Shown here one piece after another: positions 63,595 through 64,000 of a stretch of 64,000 nucleotides of DNA (its first letter is position 1; each line of letters begins with the position of its first letter). The DNA lies in assembly GCA_037446395.1 (NCBI GenBank), contig JBBIIP010000008.1, positions 1 through 64,000 on the forward strand, in the 5' to 3' direction. This DNA comes from JAAYJT01 sp037446395. GTDB lineage: Bacteria > Bacteroidota > Bacteroidia > Bacteroidales > JAAYJT01. The position numbers and the translations under genes are program-made. The notes beneath the pieces were generated by a model that was not told the DNA's origin, did no database searches, and saw nothing but the letters and a program-made list of their open reading frames with translations.

Positions 63595-64000
63595 ATGAGA
63601 AAATATAGTTTCTTTCAAATTATTCTGGGTTTTGTTTTTTCGGTGCTGTTTGTTTCAATCTGCGCCCAAGTGCCGATTGACAAGCAACAAATGGCCATGG
63701 AGTATTTTCGGAACCGTGAGTATTCGAAAGCACTGCCTCTGTTTGAAGAATTGCATCAGCAGAATCCATCACAAACCACTTACTACTATTACACAACCTG
63801 CCTGCTCGAAACCAAAGACTTCAGAAAAGCTGAAAGAGCTGTTAAACAACAAATCAAAGCCGATCCAACCACAAACCGCTATCAGGTTGATTTGGGTTTT
63901 GTATATATCAGCAGCGGCGACCTGGTGAAAGGAAAGAAAGAATATGAAGACGTGATTCGCACTTTGCCTGCTGACCGGCGCCTGATCAACGAAGCTGCCA
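63595..64000 (+). CDS. exported TPR protein, 3' end outside the window
   Basis: A frame open to the window end (at least 135 residues). The ATG at 63595 gives a signal peptide (MRKYSFFQIILGFVFSVLF, then VSICA) ending before Gln25. Two or three TPR units follow (MEYFRNREYSKALPLFEEL; CLLETKDFRKAERAVKQQI; GDLVKGKKEYEDVI). Probably a periplasmic scaffold. It follows serS by 3 bp and may be cotranscribed. The remaining domains cannot be seen. Confidence 0.8.
   Translation, partial: MRKYSFFQIILGFVFSVLFVSICAQVPIDKQQMAMEYFRNREYSKALPLFEELHQQNPSQTTYYYYTTCLLETKDFRKAERAVKQQIKADPTTNRYQVDLGFVYISSGDLVKGKKEYEDVIRTLPADRRLINEAA

Noticed and set aside
1..64000. CRISPR array, defence island, prophage or insertion sequence
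   Set aside because: No spaced direct repeats, cas-like, transposase, integrase or restriction genes were found.

Overview
The window reads as a chromosomal segment of a free-living Bacteroidota (Bacteroidetes) bacterium. Three independent signs support this. Secreted proteins end in type IX secretion (T9SS) sorting domains of both type A and type B. Upstream regions repeatedly carry the Bacteroidetes -7 box TAnnTTTG, and Shine-Dalgarno sites are weak. Most predicted signal-peptidase-I substrates place Gln directly after the cleavage site. Gene density is high. No rRNA, tRNA, CRISPR array, insertion sequence or phage gene was recognised. A genus cannot be named from this sequence.

Layout. 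1-2.9 kb: a palindromic intergenic repeat, then a two-subunit M16 zinc protease pair. 3-7.2 kb: a T9SS-secreted subtilisin. 7.4-11.1 kb: polA with a small zinc-ribbon gene, divergent from a short ssb. 11.1-14.7 kb: lipocalin, PIN-PhoH ATPase, then a reverse-strand pair of a glutaminyl-cyclase-like M28 enzyme and a nitroreductase. 14.9-21.2 kb: a large TPR protein, an unknown gene with a TrmH methyltransferase, and an OmpA-like/TPR envelope protein. 21.3-26.7 kb: M20 dipeptidase, GAPDH, and an operon of sigma-54 activator, lptE, unknown, secG. 26.9-28.9 kb: groES-groEL. 29.4-33.7 kb: a mevalonate-pathway operon (HMG-CoA reductase, GHMP kinase, diphosphomevalonate decarboxylase, mevalonate kinase). 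33.9-39.3 kb: adenine deaminase, ArsR regulator, Ig-like lipoprotein, MFS transporter. 39.4-46.2 kb: reverse-strand guaB, two parvulin-type isomerases flanking a SurA-N-like lipoprotein, and moxR. 46.4-58.3 kb: a T9SS type B protein, a carboxypeptidase-regulatory-domain protein and a 3179-residue T9SS surface protein. 59-64 kb: aldehyde dehydrogenase, EamA transporter, rplU-rpmA, serS and a TPR protein cut by the window end.

How the genes fit together. Much of the window concerns the cell envelope: SecG (translocation), parvulin/SurA-like proteins (outer-membrane protein folding), LptE (LPS assembly), the M28 cyclase (likely pyroglutamate capping of exported proteins), and several secreted or outer-membrane clients. 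The mevalonate operon lacks a recognisable canonical phosphomevalonate kinase, and its unassigned GHMP kinase is the obvious candidate. The other striking items are a duplicated module in the giant surface protein, the long AT-rich region upstream of it, and a probable non-canonical ATT start for the MFS transporter. I saw no defence system or mobile island. The novelty here is in lineage-specific versions of housekeeping and envelope functions.
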